A DNA stretch of 64,000 nucleotides from Pseudomonas paeninsulae (GTDB taxonomy: Bacteria > Pseudomonadota > Gammaproteobacteria > Pseudomonadales > Pseudomonadaceae): positions 5,010,501 to 5,074,500 of the forward strand of contig NZ_CP141799.1 of the NCBI RefSeq assembly GCF_035621475.1, written 5' to 3'. Below the pieces are notes generated by a model. It was not told the origin of the DNA. It ran no database searches and saw only the letters and a list, made by a program, of their open reading frames with translations. Below are positions 49,386-59,237 of this stretch, piece by piece. Within the stretch, counting starts at the first letter, position 1. The number at the start of each line of letters is the position of its first letter. A program made the position numbers and the translations under genes.

Positions 49386-50051
49386 TCAGCCTTTGGCCTT
49401 GGCCTGAGCCATCGCAATAAACCCCGCCATCCCCGCCTCTTTATCCGCGGCGATGCGTTTGACGTGCGGGTTCTGGTTGAGCAGCACGAGCAGCTCGTGG
49501 GCCTCTGAGAAGTCGGCCAGCAGATCGATACCGAACAGTTTCTTCGCCACCCCACACGCCAGGTCGATGCTGTAGAGGAAGTAGATATCGGCGAGGCTGA
49601 AGCTATCGCCCGCCACATATGGGGTAAAGCTGGCGTGACGCTTGAGCGTGTCGATACCGGCCAACAGCTCGGCCTTGCACTTGTTTTTCAAGGCAGAGGA
49701 AATCTCCGCACCGAAGAATGCTTGCGGGTAACCAATCCGCGCGGGCAACTCGATATACAGCTCGATCTCCTTCATCAGCGTGCGCACCTGGGCACGGGCG
49801 AATGGCTCGCGGGGCAGCAACGCCTTGCCTGCAGCGCCATCTTCCAGATACTCGAGGATCGCACTGGTCTCGTTGATGAAGCCCTGCTCGACCCCCAGCA
49901 CCGGTACCTTGCCACGCGGACTGATACTGAGAAATTCGTCGCTCTGGTTGCCGTAAAGGGTCACGACCTCGAACTCCAGCCCCTTCTCCAGCAAGGCCAG
50001 CTTGACCATATTGAAGTAGTTGCTAACGGCAAATCCGTATAGTTTGAACAT
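49386..50051 (-). CDS. Glutathione S-transferase family protein
   Basis: A 221-residue GST. The thioredoxin-like N-terminal domain reads MFKLYGFAVSNYFNMVKLAL, then the cis-Pro and substrate motif RGKVPVLGVEQGFINETSAI (about 46-65). The C-terminal helical domain has SFSLADIYFLYSIDLACG. The open frame runs far upstream, but ATG 50051 starts at the fold. It would conjugate or reduce with glutathione; substrate unknown. It is placed between the TpsB fragment and the gene at 50193. Confidence 0.9.
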   Translation of the reverse strand: MFKLYGFAVSNYFNMVKLALLEKGLEFEVVTLYGNQSDEFLSISPRGKVPVLGVEQGFINETSAILEYLEDGAAGKALLPREPFARAQVRTLMKEIELYIELPARIGYPQAFFGAEISSALKNKCKAELLAGIDTLKRHASFTPYVAGDSFSLADIYFLYSIDLACGVAKKLFGIDLLADFSEAHELLVLLNQNPHVKRIAADKEAGMAGFIAMAQAKAKG

Positions 50052-50192
50052 GGTGACAGGCTCCAGGCCAGCGGATGGATAGCTAAAGTTATAACCCCGG
50101 GTACGCCAGCCAGCCAGCCGAATCAAGTCAGTGAATGGCGCAGGCGCTGTCACGCTGGCACACTGCACGCTCAGTCCACGGATAAGCCAAGC

Positions 50193-50471
50193 ATGAGCGA
50201 ACACGACGAAAACGAAGACGAGGCCTTTGCCGAAGAAGCGCTGATCCAGGCCATCGAGAATCAGATCGAGGCCGCAGAACCGCCTGCCGCCTTGGCAACC
50301 TTGAACAAGCTGAGCCTGGTCGGCTACGAGCGTGGAGAAATCCTGCAACTGATGGCGATGGTGCTGGCCCATGAGATCAAGGCCATGCTCGACGAGGATC
50401 GGCCATTCGATGGCGCGGCTTACGAGCAAGCCCTGCGTGTACTGCCGCAATTACCGCAAGAAACGTCCTGA
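50193..50471 (+). CDS. Conserved hypothetical acidic protein (92 aa)
   Basis: A 92-residue acidic, helical protein starting MSEHDENEDEAFAEEALIQA and containing LNKLSLVGYERGEILQLMAM. I do not recognise a named family, but such a gene lies near cyaA in other Pseudomonas. Its leader was partly copied to 48842. No membrane or signal segment. Function unknown. Confidence 0.75.
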   Translation: MSEHDENEDEAFAEEALIQAIENQIEAAEPPAALATLNKLSLVGYERGEILQLMAMVLAHEIKAMLDEDRPFDGAAYEQALRVLPQLPQETS

Positions 50472-50608
50472 CGCTAGTCGCTTAGTCCTGCGGACAATCT
50501 CGCGGCTCGCTACACTGCACACACCCGCGCCTCGCTTCATTCACGCGGGACTCAACCAGCCGGGCACCAGCAGTGCCCGGCCCCTGTTTACAAGAGCCTG
50601 GAGCACTT

Positions 50609-50854
50609 ATGTCCTTTACCCCTGAGCTGGTTGCCGAACTGGATCTTCTCGCCCTGTTTAACCTGGGCAACACCCAGGAAGGCCTCAAGGTTCACCATGT
50701 TGCCGCCCCGCAAGCGATTGCTGCGGCCAAACGCCTGCACGCCAAAGGCCTGGTCACCCAGGACGATGGCGGTTACCTGACCAGCCTGGGGCTGGAGGCG
50801 GCCGAACACGCACAAGTGTTGCTGACCATTCTCAATGTAAAAGAAACCGCCTGA
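50609..50854 (+). CDS. TIGR02647 family protein
   Basis: An 81-residue protein of the TIGR02647 family, described as a possible DNA-binding protein. MSFTPELVAELDLLALFNLG, then VHHVAAPQAIAAAKRLHAKG and LVTQDDGGYLTSLGLEAAEH form a winged-helix-like layout. ATG 50609 is 8 bases after GGAG. It lies just before cyaA, as in P. aeruginosa. Confidence 0.88.
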   Translation: MSFTPELVAELDLLALFNLGNTQEGLKVHHVAAPQAIAAAKRLHAKGLVTQDDGGYLTSLGLEAAEHAQVLLTILNVKETA

Positions 50855-50975
50855 CCCGCCGGCACGGCCCGCGCCGCCTGCGCAAGCGGGCAATGGCGTG
50901 GGCGCTATGGCGCTCCTACCCGCACCTCGCCACGACTGACTGGCCGTCGTGGCACATTGCCCGCCGAGCCTGCGC

Positions 50976-53831
50976 ATGAGCCGTACCCAGGAAATTCGCC
51001 CGGATATCGATGACGGTATCGACCGCAAGGTGCTGGCTCAACTGCGCGCACGCTTTCTCAAGGTTAATGACGGCCGCCTGCAGCGCGCCATGCAGGCACT
51101 GTCGACACGCCAGCAGCTGGTCCTGAAGTTGCTGCCGCTGTTGTTTCACGTCAATCATCCGTTGCTGCCGGGCTATGTGTCCGGACTGACACCGGCCGGA
51201 CTGAGCGGCTTCGAGCCTGACGACGATCTGCTCGCCGAAGCGCAAAGACTGACCCGCTCCTTCGCCTACAAGGCACGCCGCGGTAACAGCGCACAGCCGC
51301 TCCACGGGCTGTTCCTGATGGGCAGCCTGGGCACCGTGGCCCAGGCCGAGCAAAGCGACATGGACCTGTGGGTCTGTCACGCGCCCGACCTCAAGGCCCA
51401 GGAAATCGCCGAACTGCGCAAGAAGTGTGACCAGCTCGAAGCCTGGGCGGCGACCCAGGGCGCCGAAGCGCATTTCTTCCTGATCGACCCGGTGCGCTTT
51501 ACCGTCGGCGACCGCGAGGCGCAACTGACCTCGGACGACTGCGGCACCACTCAGCACTACCTGTTGCTCGACGAGTTCTACCGCACGGCGATCTGGCTGG
51601 CCGGGCGCACCCCGCTCTGGTGGCTGGTGCCGGTGTATGAGGAGCAGCGCTATCACGCTTACATCGGCATCCTGCTGAGCAAGCGCTTCATCCGCGCCGA
51701 GGAAGTGCTCGACCTTGGTCACCTGGCGCAGATTCCACCGAGCGAATTCATCGGCGCGGGTATGTGGCAGCTGTCCAAGGGCATCGAGTCGCCGTACAAG
51801 TCGGTGCTCAAGCTGCTGCTTACCGAGGTTTACGCCAGCGAACACCCCAAGGTTCAATGCCTGGCGTTGCGTTTCAAGCAAGCAGTCTTCTGCAATCGAC
51901 TCGACCTCGACGAACTCGACCCTTACATCGTGGTTTACCGCCGCCTGGAGGAATACCTCAGCGGGCGCGGCGAAACCGAGCGGCTGGAGCTGATCCGCCG
52001 CTGCCTGTACCTGAAGATCAATAAAAAACTCAGCCGGCCGCCGCGCGACCGCCACAAAAGTTGGCAACGCCTGCTACTCGAGCGCCTGACCAGCGACTGG
52101 AACTGGGACAGCCGGCAACTGGCGATGCTCGACAGCCGCAGCCAGTGGAAGGTGCGCCAGGTCAGCGCCGAGCGCCGCGCGCTGGTCAACGAACTGACTT
52201 ACAGCTACCGCTTCCTCTCCCAGTTCGCCCGCGACGCCCAGGCTGGCAGCTCGCTCAACAGCCGCGACCTCGGCGTGCTGGGTCGGCGCCTGTATGCCGC
52301 CTTCGAGCGCAAGGCCGGCAAGATCGAATTCATCAACCCTGGCATCGCCCCGGACTTGGGCGAAGACACTCTGACCCTGATGCAGGTGCCAAGAACCGAG
52401 GCCAGCGAGGGCAATCAGTGGGCCCTGTTTGGCGGCAGCCTCGGCGCCCAGGAGTGCGCGGACTTCGCCCCGCTCAAGCGCGCCCGCGAACTGGTTGAAC
52501 TGCTTGCCTGGTGCCACCGCAATGGCGTGATCGACAGCAGCACGCGACTGTCGCTGCATCCTGGCGACAGCGACCTGAGCGAGTTCGAGCTGTCCAATCT
52601 GCTCACCAGCCTGCAACAGACTGTGCCGCTGCCGCTGCCAGCAATCGAAGAAAGCGCGTTGCTGCGCGCCCGCGTACCCGGCGCAGTGCTGCTGCTGGTC
52701 AATGTCGGCATCGACCCGCTCAAGCAGCACAGCCAGATGAATGTGCACATGACCACCGAGCGGACCGATGCCCTGGGCTATTCCGGGGTGCGCGAGAACC
52801 TGATTCTAACCATCGATCAGGTCAGCCTGAACAGCTGGAACGAACTGCTGGTCAGCCGCTATGACGGCCCCCATGCACTGCTCGACTGCCTGCGCGATTT
52901 TCTCAACAGCCTGCCGGCCAGCGGCAGCAAACCCAACCTGCGGGTACGCTGCTTCTGCCGCAACCGCGCCACGACTATCGCCGAGCGGGTCGAGGAGTTG
53001 TTTCGCGACACTCTGGATAACCTCGCGGGCACCCAGCACAACCGTTACCTGCTGCAAATCAAGCAGCAATACCACCTGCTCGAACTGACCCCCGGGCAAG
53101 TCAGCCACACTGCACTGACGGGCATGCCGGCGCTGCTCGAACACCTCGGCAAGGAGCAATCGGGCTATAGCCTGCTGCACCTCGACCGCAACGCGCTGGA
53201 AGGCGACGACCTGGCCTTGATCCTGCCGCTCGGCCGCCCCGAGTGCATCCAGGTGTTCTACCGTCGCCACGAAAATAGTGGTCAGGCCGAACTGACCCTG
53301 CTCGACGAACACAACGCGCTATGGCGGCAGAGCATGCCGTTTCGCGACGAGCAAAGCCTGCTGAAGCCGCTGCAGCGCTTCCTGCAGTCGCTGCTGTACC
53401 GGCGCAACGCCTTGCTGCCACTGGACAGCCCGGCACCGTTGAGCGCGCTGGAGGTGCTCTATTACGAAGTACTCCCGGCGGCGCCGCAACGGGCCCGCCA
53501 GGTGGAGCTGCGCCCGCCGCCGCAAGCGCCCGCAAGCCACCCTTTCTACGATGTGCAGGCGATTGTCGAACCGGTCGAGGGCAAGCGCGCCAACGTGACC
53601 CTGTATTGCAACCACCGAGAGTTTTCCGAACTGGAGTATGCCGGCGACCTGTTCGCCGCCGTGGCCCGGCATATCCTCGCCCAACGCCGCGAGGGCGAGC
53701 GCTACCCGTGCTACATCACCGACCTCGACCTGTCCGCCGTACTCGGCGACGGACACGCCCAGACCATTCACTACCTGCGCTACAAAGCTCGCCTGGAAGC
53801 AGCACTCAACACGGCGCTGGAAAAAACCTGA
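50976..53831 (+). CDS. cyaA: Class I adenylate cyclase
   Basis: A 951-residue class I (enterobacterial type) cyclase that makes cAMP for the Crp/Vfr regulator. The catalytic N-terminal half contains the nucleotidyltransferase-like GSLGTVAQAEQSDMDLWVCH with the GS...D-x-D metal motif (about 120-140), then VYEEQRYHAYIGILLSKRFI. The C-terminal half is a regulatory region. ATG 50976 begins the family N-terminus (MSRTQEIRPDIDDGIDRKVL). In Pseudomonas this enzyme is soluble and less active than CyaB. Confidence 0.96.
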   Translation: MSRTQEIRPDIDDGIDRKVLAQLRARFLKVNDGRLQRAMQALSTRQQLVLKLLPLLFHVNHPLLPGYVSGLTPAGLSGFEPDDDLLAEAQRLTRSFAYKARRGNSAQPLHGLFLMGSLGTVAQAEQSDMDLWVCHAPDLKAQEIAELRKKCDQLEAWAATQGAEAHFFLIDPVRFTVGDREAQLTSDDCGTTQHYLLLDEFYRTAIWLAGRTPLWWLVPVYEEQRYHAYIGILLSKRFIRAEEVLDLGHLAQIPPSEFIGAGMWQLSKGIESPYKSVLKLLLTEVYASEHPKVQCLALRFKQAVFCNRLDLDELDPYIVVYRRLEEYLSGRGETERLELIRRCLYLKINKKLSRPPRDRHKSWQRLLLERLTSDWNWDSRQLAMLDSRSQWKVRQVSAERRALVNELTYSYRFLSQFARDAQAGSSLNSRDLGVLGRRLYAAFERKAGKIEFINPGIAPDLGEDTLTLMQVPRTEASEGNQWALFGGSLGAQECADFAPLKRARELVELLAWCHRNGVIDSSTRLSLHPGDSDLSEFELSNLLTSLQQTVPLPLPAIEESALLRARVPGAVLLLVNVGIDPLKQHSQMNVHMTTERTDALGYSGVRENLILTIDQVSLNSWNELLVSRYDGPHALLDCLRDFLNSLPASGSKPNLRVRCFCRNRATTIAERVEELFRDTLDNLAGTQHNRYLLQIKQQYHLLELTPGQVSHTALTGMPALLEHLGKEQSGYSLLHLDRNALEGDDLALILPLGRPECIQVFYRRHENSGQAELTLLDEHNALWRQSMPFRDEQSLLKPLQRFLQSLLYRRNALLPLDSPAPLSALEVLYYEVLPAAPQRARQVELRPPPQAPASHPFYDVQAIVEPVEGKRANVTLYCNHREFSELEYAGDLFAAVARHILAQRREGERYPCYITDLDLSAVLGDGHAQTIHYLRYKARLEAALNTALEKT

Positions 53832-53877
53832 TCAAGCGCGCCGAGGCGCAGGCAGCCAGGGTCTGCCCGACTGCCGT

Positions 53878-54285
53878 TCAGCGGCTGTATTCACCGGCCG
53901 CTTCTGGCTGGTATTCCACCGCCAACAGGGTCAGCTTCAATTCCTTGCCGCCGGGCGCGATCCAGTCGATATGCTGGCCGACACTCAGCCCCAGCAGTGC
54001 GCTGCCCACCGGTGCGAGAATCGACACACAGCCGTCTTTGCCGGCGTCCTGCGGGTAAACCAGGGTCAGGTGATAGTCCTTGCCGTTGCTTTCTTCGCGA
54101 CAATGCACCCGCGAGTTCATGGTAACCAACCCAGCCGGCACCTGGTCATGGCCAATCACTTCAGCCCGATCCAGTTCGGCCTGCAGGGCGGCAGCACCCG
54201 GGCCGAACTCCTCCAGGCTGTCGAGCAAACGTTCCAACCGCTGCAAATCGAGACGGGTAATAGTAATTGACGGTGCACTGGTCAT
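53878..54285 (-). CDS. rnk: Nucleoside diphosphate kinase regulator
   Basis: A 135-residue Rnk protein: a short helical N-terminal domain (LDLQRLERLLDSLEEFG) and a GreA/GreB C-terminal-like domain (PAGLVTMNSRVHCREESNGK to QHIDWIAPGGKELKL). It binds RNA polymerase near the secondary channel but lacks the long coiled coil of Gre factors, and in P. aeruginosa affects Ndk levels and alginate. Convergent with cyaA. Confidence 0.95.
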   Translation of the reverse strand: MTSAPSITITRLDLQRLERLLDSLEEFGPGAAALQAELDRAEVIGHDQVPAGLVTMNSRVHCREESNGKDYHLTLVYPQDAGKDGCVSILAPVGSALLGLSVGQHIDWIAPGGKELKLTLLAVEYQPEAAGEYSR

Positions 54286-54316
54286 GGTCAGCTCAACTCT
54301 CCTTTACGGAATGCTT

Positions 54317-54354
54317 AAAAAGCAAAACCCCGTCTGCTAGAGACGGGGTTTTGC
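54317..54354 (-). terminator. Rho-independent terminator after the DUF1289 gene
   Basis: A 14-bp perfect stem, GCAAAACCCCGTCT (54322-54335) with AGACGGGGTTTTGC (54341-54354), and a run of T on the minus strand. It stops the cyaY-DUF1289 transcript before rnk. Confidence 0.88.
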
Positions 54355-54405
54355 GCTAGTCGGGTCGACCGTATCACAGCCGTTCAAATAAACAAGGCCG
54401 GCAGA

Positions 54406-54672
54406 TCAGCCTTGACGTTGCTGCAAACGCGCCTGGGCAGCATGGCAAATGAGCCGTCGACGCGAATGATCGGCACTACCCCATTCGAGAATCTCGTTGA
54501 GCAAACGACCACAACCCAGGCACATATCTCGCTCGTTCAGGCAGCACTGGCGCACGCACGGCGAGGCGATTAGCGGTTCAGCCGGCTTGGGCGAAGCGCC
54601 TGCCGGCTCAGAGCTCTTCAAACTCAAGGCTGGCTCCAGATTGCTCCAGGGTGATGCGTGCGAGCATTTCAC
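54406..54672 (-). CDS. DUF1289 domain protein
   Basis: Up to 88 residues. The DUF1289 core is SPCVRQCCLNERDMCLGCGR and LLNEILEWGSADHSRRRLIC, with conserved Cys that suggest zinc or an iron-sulfur cluster. ATG 54672 would overlap cyaY by 65 bases; a TTG at 54627 has GGAG six bases before it and is perhaps the true start. Co-transcribed with cyaY, whose product handles iron-sulfur assembly, so a shared metal theme is possible but unproven. Confidence 0.82.
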   Translation of the reverse strand: MKCSHASPWSNLEPALSLKSSEPAGASPKPAEPLIASPCVRQCCLNERDMCLGCGRLLNEILEWGSADHSRRRLICHAAQARLQQRQG

Positions 54673-54940
54673 TCAGTAGCTCATCGCTGCTGTCGCAAAT
54701 CCAACGCTCGCTGGCTTCCTCGTAGTCGAAGTGGAAACCGCCGGAGCGGGCCGCCAGCCACAACTGACGGATCGGCGCCTGACGGCTGAAGATCAGCTGC
54801 GTGCCATTCTCGAAACGCACGGTCAGTACACCCGCAGAGTTTTCCAGGTCGAGATCCAGATCGCTGTCATCGAAAATGTCTTCCACCGCTTGCTGTACGG
54901 TATCGACCAGATCGTGAAAGCGGGCTTCAGTCAAACTCAT
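54608..54940 (-). CDS. cyaY: Iron-sulfur assembly protein CyaY (frataxin)
   Basis: A 110-residue bacterial frataxin that binds iron and slows or regulates IscS. The acidic ridge is DLVDTVQQAVEDIFDDSDLD; the beta sheet holds GVLTVRFENGTQLIFSRQAP and IRQLWLAARSGGFHFDYE. ATG 54940 begins the family start MSLTEARFHDLV. Divergent from lppL-lysA, near cyaA as in E. coli. Confidence 0.96.
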   Translation of the reverse strand: MSLTEARFHDLVDTVQQAVEDIFDDSDLDLDLENSAGVLTVRFENGTQLIFSRQAPIRQLWLAARSGGFHFDYEEASERWICDSSDELLSEMLARITLEQSGASLEFEEL

Positions 54941-55245
54941 TGCGGATGTCCTCGAAAAATTCAGGTAGTGCAGAAAAATGCCAGGCTCTCCGGGACATCG
55001 TTGCGCGCGATGGCCAGACGGGAGCATCTGAACCGAACGCAACGTAGCGCTCGAAGGTTGCTTCGCGAGTCCAGCATAGCGGGTCGAGTAAGCATCGAGC
55101 GCAGTATACCGTGCTCTATGCGCATGATCCGCACCTCTCCCTGAACGCGGGCAAAGCCCCGCCGGACGGGAATCCTGGCGCATAGGCAAGGCGTCGGGGG
55201 GCCGGTATACTCCGGCGCAATTATGCTTTTAACAAGGACTTCACC
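54941..55245. other. Divergent intergenic region between cyaY and lppL
   Basis: About 305 bases, no gene seen. On the plus strand a TATACT box at 55206-55211 and a second TATGCT at 55222-55227 are candidates for the lppL -10 element; no clear -35 goes with them. Confidence 0.5.
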
Positions 55246-55371
55246 ATGAAGCGGCTGCTTACTGCCCTTATCGCGCTTGTCGCCATCAGCACTCTGCTTG
55301 CCGGCTGCGGCCAGAAAGGCCCGCTGTTCCTCCCGGAAGACAGCAAGCCCGTGCCCGCGCAAAACGAATAA
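55246..55371 (+). CDS. lppL: Small lipoprotein LppL
   Basis: A 41-residue lipoprotein precursor, too short for many gene finders. A basic start and hydrophobic stretch (MKRLLTALIALVAISTLLAG) are followed by the lipid-modified Cys21 in the lipobox LAGC, then GQKGPLFLPED, the LptM/LppL hallmark. AAGGA lies before ATG 55246. Ten bases separate it from lysA, a conserved pairing. E. coli LptM (YifL) in the same place assists LptD maturation, so a like role is possible. Confidence 0.93.
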   Translation: MKRLLTALIALVAISTLLAGCGQKGPLFLPEDSKPVPAQNE

Positions 55372-55380
55372 GGACAGCTG

Positions 55381-56634
55381 ATGAACGCCTTCAACTACCG
55401 CGACGGCGTGCTGTTCGCGGAGGGCGTGGCTCTGTCCGCCATCGCCCAACGCTTCGGCACGCCGACCTACGTCTACTCGCGAGCGCATATCGAGGCGCAA
55501 TACCGCGCCTATGCCGACGCCTTGCTAGGCATGCCACATCTGGTCTGCTTCGCCGTCAAGGCCAACTCCAACCTGGGCGTACTGAACGTCCTGGCACGTC
55601 TCGGCGCCGGCTTCGACATCGTCTCGCGTGGCGAGCTGGAACGCGTCCTGGCCGCTGGCGGCGAGCCCGACAAGATCGTCTTCTCCGGCGTCGGCAAGAG
55701 CCGTGACGACATGCGTCGCGCCTTGGAAGTCGGCGTGCACTGCTTCAACGTCGAGTCCACCGATGAACTGGAGCGCCTGCAGCTGATCGCTGCCGAACTG
55801 GGCGTGAAAGCGCCGGTGTCGCTGCGGGTCAATCCCGATGTAGACGCCGGCACCCACCCGTACATCTCCACCGGCCTTAAAGAAAACAAGTTCGGCATCG
55901 CCATCGCCGACGCCGAGGACGTGTACATCCGCGCCGCCCAGCTGGCGAACCTGGAAGTGGTCGGTGTCGACTGCCATATCGGCTCGCAACTGACCAGCCT
56001 GCCGCCCTTCCTCGATGCCCTGGACCGCCTGCTGGCGCTGATCGACCGCCTCGCCGATTGTGGCATCCACCTGCGCCACATTGACCTCGGCGGCGGCCTC
56101 GGCGTGCAATACCGCGACGAGCAGCCGCCGCTGGCCGGCGACTACATCAAGGCCGTGCGTGAACGGATCCATGGCCGCGACCTGGCCCTGGTGTTCGAGC
56201 CGGGTCGCTCGATCGTCGCCAATGCCGGCGTACTGCTGACCCAGGTCGAGTACCTCAAGCACACCGAGCACAAGGATTTCGCCATCGTCGACGCGGCGAT
56301 GAACGACCTGATCCGCCCGGCGCTGTACCAGGCCTGGATGGACGTGGTGCCCGTGCAGCCGCGCGATGGCGCGACGCGCAACTACGATATCGTCGGACCG
56401 ATCTGCGAGACCGGTGACTTCCTGGCCAAGGATCGCGACCTGGCGCTGGCCGAAGGCGACCTGTTGGCCGTGTGTTCGGCGGGCGCCTATGGCTTCGTCA
56501 TGAGCTCCAACTACAACACCCGCGGCCGCGCCGCCGAGGTGATGGTGGATGGCGACCAGGCCTTCGAAGTGCGTCGTCGCGAGCCCCTCAGCGAACTCTT
56601 TGCGGGCGAAAGCCGTCTGCCGCCAGCACCATAA
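55381..56634 (+). CDS. lysA: Diaminopimelate decarboxylase
   Basis: A 417-residue PLP enzyme that makes lysine from meso-DAP. PLP binds Lys60 in [27 protein letters not shown] and [15 protein letters not shown] bind the phosphate; the partner-subunit Cys is in [14 protein letters not shown]. Length and start are normal. It is the second gene of the lppL-lysA-dapF-yigA series. Confidence 0.97.
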   Translation: MNAFNYRDGVLFAEGVALSAIAQRFGTPTYVYSRAHIEAQYRAYADALLGMPHLVCFAVKANSNLGVLNVLARLGAGFDIVSRGELERVLAAGGEPDKIVFSGVGKSRDDMRRALEVGVHCFNVESTDELERLQLIAAELGVKAPVSLRVNPDVDAGTHPYISTGLKENKFGIAIADAEDVYIRAAQLANLEVVGVDCHIGSQLTSLPPFLDALDRLLALIDRLADCGIHLRHIDLGGGLGVQYRDEQPPLAGDYIKAVRERIHGRDLALVFEPGRSIVANAGVLLTQVEYLKHTEHKDFAIVDAAMNDLIRPALYQAWMDVVPVQPRDGATRNYDIVGPICETGDFLAKDRDLALAEGDLLAVCSAGAYGFVMSSNYNTRGRAAEVMVDGDQAFEVRRREPLSELFAGESRLPPAP

Positions 56635-56644
56635 GGGCACCCTG

Positions 56645-57475
56645 ATGTTATTGCGCTTTACCAAAATGCACGGCCTCGGCAACGACTTCATGGTTCTCGA
56701 CCTGGTCAGCCAGCACGCGCATATCCAGTCCAAGAACGCCAAGCAGTGGGGCGATCGCCACACCGGCGTCGGCTTCGATCAACTGCTGCTGGTGGAACCG
56801 CCGAGCAATCCGGACGTCGACTTTCGCTACCGCATTTTCAACGCCGATGGCGCGGAAGTGGAGCAGTGCGGCAATGGCGCACGCTGCTTCGCCCGCTTCG
56901 TGCTGGACAAGCGGCTGACGATGAAGAAGCAGATCCGCGTGGAAACCAAGGGCGGCATCATCGAACTCGACGTGCGCCCCGACGGCCAGATCAGCGTGAA
57001 CATGGGCGCGCCGCGCCTGGAGCCGGCGCAAATTCCCTTCCAGGCCGATCAGCAAGCCTTGAGTTACTGCGTCGAGGTCGAGGGCCAAGCGTTCGAGCTG
57101 GCCGCCGTGTCCATGGGCAACCCGCATGCCGTGCTGCGCGTCGACAACGTCGACAGCGCACCGGTACATGAGCTGGGGCCGAAGCTGGAACACCACCCGC
57201 GCTTTCCGCAGCGGGTCAACGTCGGCTTCCTGCAAATCATCGATCGCCAGCATGCCAAGCTGCGTGTATGGGAACGCGGCGCGGGCGAGACTCAGGCCTG
57301 CGGTACTGGCGCCTGCGCGGCGGCAGTGGCGGCGATTGGCCAAGGCTGGATGGACTCGCCAGTTCAGCTCGAACTGCCCGGCGGCAAGTTGTTGATCGAG
57401 TGGGCAGGCGCGGACCAGCCCGTTATGATGACCGGACCCGCGATGCGCGTGTACGAAGGACAGGTTCGCCTATGA
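56645..57475 (+). CDS. dapF: Diaminopimelate epimerase
   Basis: A 276-residue cofactor-free epimerase that turns LL-DAP into meso-DAP for lysine and peptidoglycan. The two catalytic cysteines are in [15 protein letters not shown] and [18 protein letters not shown] 56645 gives the family start [19 protein letters not shown]; the open frame upstream lies inside lysA. The stop overlaps the next ATG by 4 bases. Confidence 0.97.
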   Translation: MLLRFTKMHGLGNDFMVLDLVSQHAHIQSKNAKQWGDRHTGVGFDQLLLVEPPSNPDVDFRYRIFNADGAEVEQCGNGARCFARFVLDKRLTMKKQIRVETKGGIIELDVRPDGQISVNMGAPRLEPAQIPFQADQQALSYCVEVEGQAFELAAVSMGNPHAVLRVDNVDSAPVHELGPKLEHHPRFPQRVNVGFLQIIDRQHAKLRVWERGAGETQACGTGACAAAVAAIGQGWMDSPVQLELPGGKLLIEWAGADQPVMMTGPAMRVYEGQVRL

Positions 57476-58176
57476 CCGACCAGCAGGATTCGCCTAAACC
57501 ACACGACCTCGACTCGGCTGCGGTCGTCGACTATTTGCGCCTGCACCCGGAGTTCTTCGTCGACCACGATGAATTGATTCCCGAGTTGCGTATTCCGCAC
57601 CAGCGCGGTGACACCATCTCGCTGGTCGAGCGCCAGGTGACGCTGCTGCGCGAGCGCAATATCGAGATGCGCCACCGCCTCTCGCAGTTGATGGATGTGG
57701 CCCGCGACAACGACCGCCTGTTCGACAAGACCCGCCACCTGGTGCTCGACCTGCTCGATGCAGCCAGCCTCGAAGAGGTGGTCAGCACTGTGGAAGACAG
57801 CCTGCGCCACCAGTTCCAGGTGCCCTTCGTCAGCCTGATCCTGTTCAGTGATACGCCGCTAGCGGTCGGCCGTTCGGTCAGCAGCGCCGAAGCACATCAG
57901 GCCATCGGCGGACTGCTGGCCGGCGGCAAGACCATCTGCGGCGTGCTGCGCGAACATGAACTTAACTTCCTGTTTGGCGAAAGTGAAGCCAAGCAAGTCG
58001 GCTCGGCAGCCGTGGTCGCGCTGTCCTATCAGGGCCTGCATGGTGTGCTGGCAATCGGTAGTGTCGACCCGCAGCATTACAAGAGCTCCCTGGGCACCCT
58101 GTTCCTCGGCTATATCGCCGAAGTCCTGGCCCGGGTCCTGCCGCGCTTCGCCACGCCGCTGCGTTCGGTGAGATAA
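57472..58176 (+). CDS. yigA: DUF484 family protein (YigA-like)
   Basis: A 234-residue protein: an N-terminal helical stretch ([20 protein letters not shown]), a coiled coil ([20 protein letters not shown]), and a GAF-like C-terminal half ([18 protein letters not shown] to [17 protein letters not shown]). DUF484 proteins lie between dapF and xerC in E. coli also. Ligand and role are unknown. Its ATG overlaps the dapF stop. Confidence 0.9.
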   Translation: MTDQQDSPKPHDLDSAAVVDYLRLHPEFFVDHDELIPELRIPHQRGDTISLVERQVTLLRERNIEMRHRLSQLMDVARDNDRLFDKTRHLVLDLLDAASLEEVVSTVEDSLRHQFQVPFVSLILFSDTPLAVGRSVSSAEAHQAIGGLLAGGKTICGVLREHELNFLFGESEAKQVGSAAVVALSYQGLHGVLAIGSVDPQHYKSSLGTLFLGYIAEVLARVLPRFATPLRSVR

Positions 58177-58191
58177 ACACAGCGACAAGCC

Positions 58192-58328
58192 CGTAGGATG
58201 GGTTGAGCGAAGCGATACCCATCATTGCTCGACAGATAGCCCGATGGATTACACGCCGAGCCACCATCGCTTAGCGCCTGAAATCTGTGCTCTGCGCCGC
58301 TAACCTGCGCGGCCCAACCCATCCTACG
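58192..58328. repeat. 137-bp MITE-like element with inverted ends
   Basis: Ends are CGTAGGATGGGTT (58192-58204) and its perfect reverse complement (58316-58328). Inside are further hairpins: GATGGGT/ACCCATC near 58197-58223 and CGATGG/CCATCG near 58242-58267. No gene fits inside. It separates yigA from xerC and may change transcript read-through; the AGGATGGGT motif is, from memory, common in intergenic repeats of Pseudomonas and other Proteobacteria. Confidence 0.75.
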
Positions 58329-58340
58329 CCGGGAGCTTCC

Positions 58341-59237
58341 ATGCAAGAGCAACTGGACGCCTACCTCGAGCACCTGCGCAGCGAGCGCCAAGTCTCCAGG
58401 CACACCCTCGACGGCTACAGCCGCGACCTGGCCAAGCTCCTCGCCTTCTGCGAGCGCGAGCAGATCGCCGCATGGCCCGCGCTGGACACCGCACGCCTGC
58501 GCCGGCTGATCGCCCACCTGAATCTCGAGGGCCAGTCCAGCCGCAGCCTGGCGCGCCTGCTTTCGGCCACGCGCGGCCTTTACCGCTACCTGATCCGCGA
58601 AGGTCATTGCCAGAATGATCCGGCCAGCGGCCTGTCGCCGCCAAAAGGCGCGCAGCGCCTGCCGAAAACCCTGGATGCCGATCGCACCGCTCAGCTGCTC
58701 GATGGCGCGGTCGAGGACGACTTCATCGCCCGGCGCGATCAGGCCATGCTCGAGCTGTTCTATTCCTCCGGCCTGCGCCTGTCCGAACTGGTCGGCCTGA
58801 ACCTCGACAACCTAGACCTGGGCGACGGTCTGGTGCGAGTACTGGGCAAGGGTAACAAGACCCGCGAGTTACCGGTCGGGCGCATGGCGCGCCAGGCCCT
58901 GGAACAGTGGCTGCCCTTGCGCGCCCTGGCCAACCCGGGGGATGGTGCGGTATTCACCAGCCAGCAAGGTCGCCGGCTCGGCGCGCGCGCGGTGCAACTG
59001 CGCGTGCGTCAGGCCGGGGTGCGCGAACTCGGGCAGAATCTGCACCCGCACATGCTGCGCCATTCCTTCGCCAGCCATATGCTGGAGTCCTCGCAGGACT
59101 TGCGCGCGGTGCAGGAGCTGCTCGGGCATGCCGATATCGCCACCACCCAGGTCTATACCCACCTGGATTTCCAGCACCTGGCCACGGTGTATGACAAGGC
59201 CCACCCACGGGCCAAACGCAAAGGCAGCAGCGAATGA
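58341..59237 (+). CDS. xerC: Site-specific tyrosine recombinase XerC
   Basis: A 298-residue recombinase that with XerD resolves chromosome dimers at dif. The core-binding domain ([20 protein letters not shown]) precedes the catalytic domain with Arg in [12 protein letters not shown], Lys in [37 protein letters not shown] (Tyr nucleophile). GGGAG lies before ATG 58341. Followed at once by yigB with a 4-base overlap, as in E. coli. Confidence 0.96.
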   Translation: MQEQLDAYLEHLRSERQVSRHTLDGYSRDLAKLLAFCEREQIAAWPALDTARLRRLIAHLNLEGQSSRSLARLLSATRGLYRYLIREGHCQNDPASGLSPPKGAQRLPKTLDADRTAQLLDGAVEDDFIARRDQAMLELFYSSGLRLSELVGLNLDNLDLGDGLVRVLGKGNKTRELPVGRMARQALEQWLPLRALANPGDGAVFTSQQGRRLGARAVQLRVRQAGVRELGQNLHPHMLRHSFASHMLESSQDLRAVQELLGHADIATTQVYTHLDFQHLATVYDKAHPRAKRKGSSE

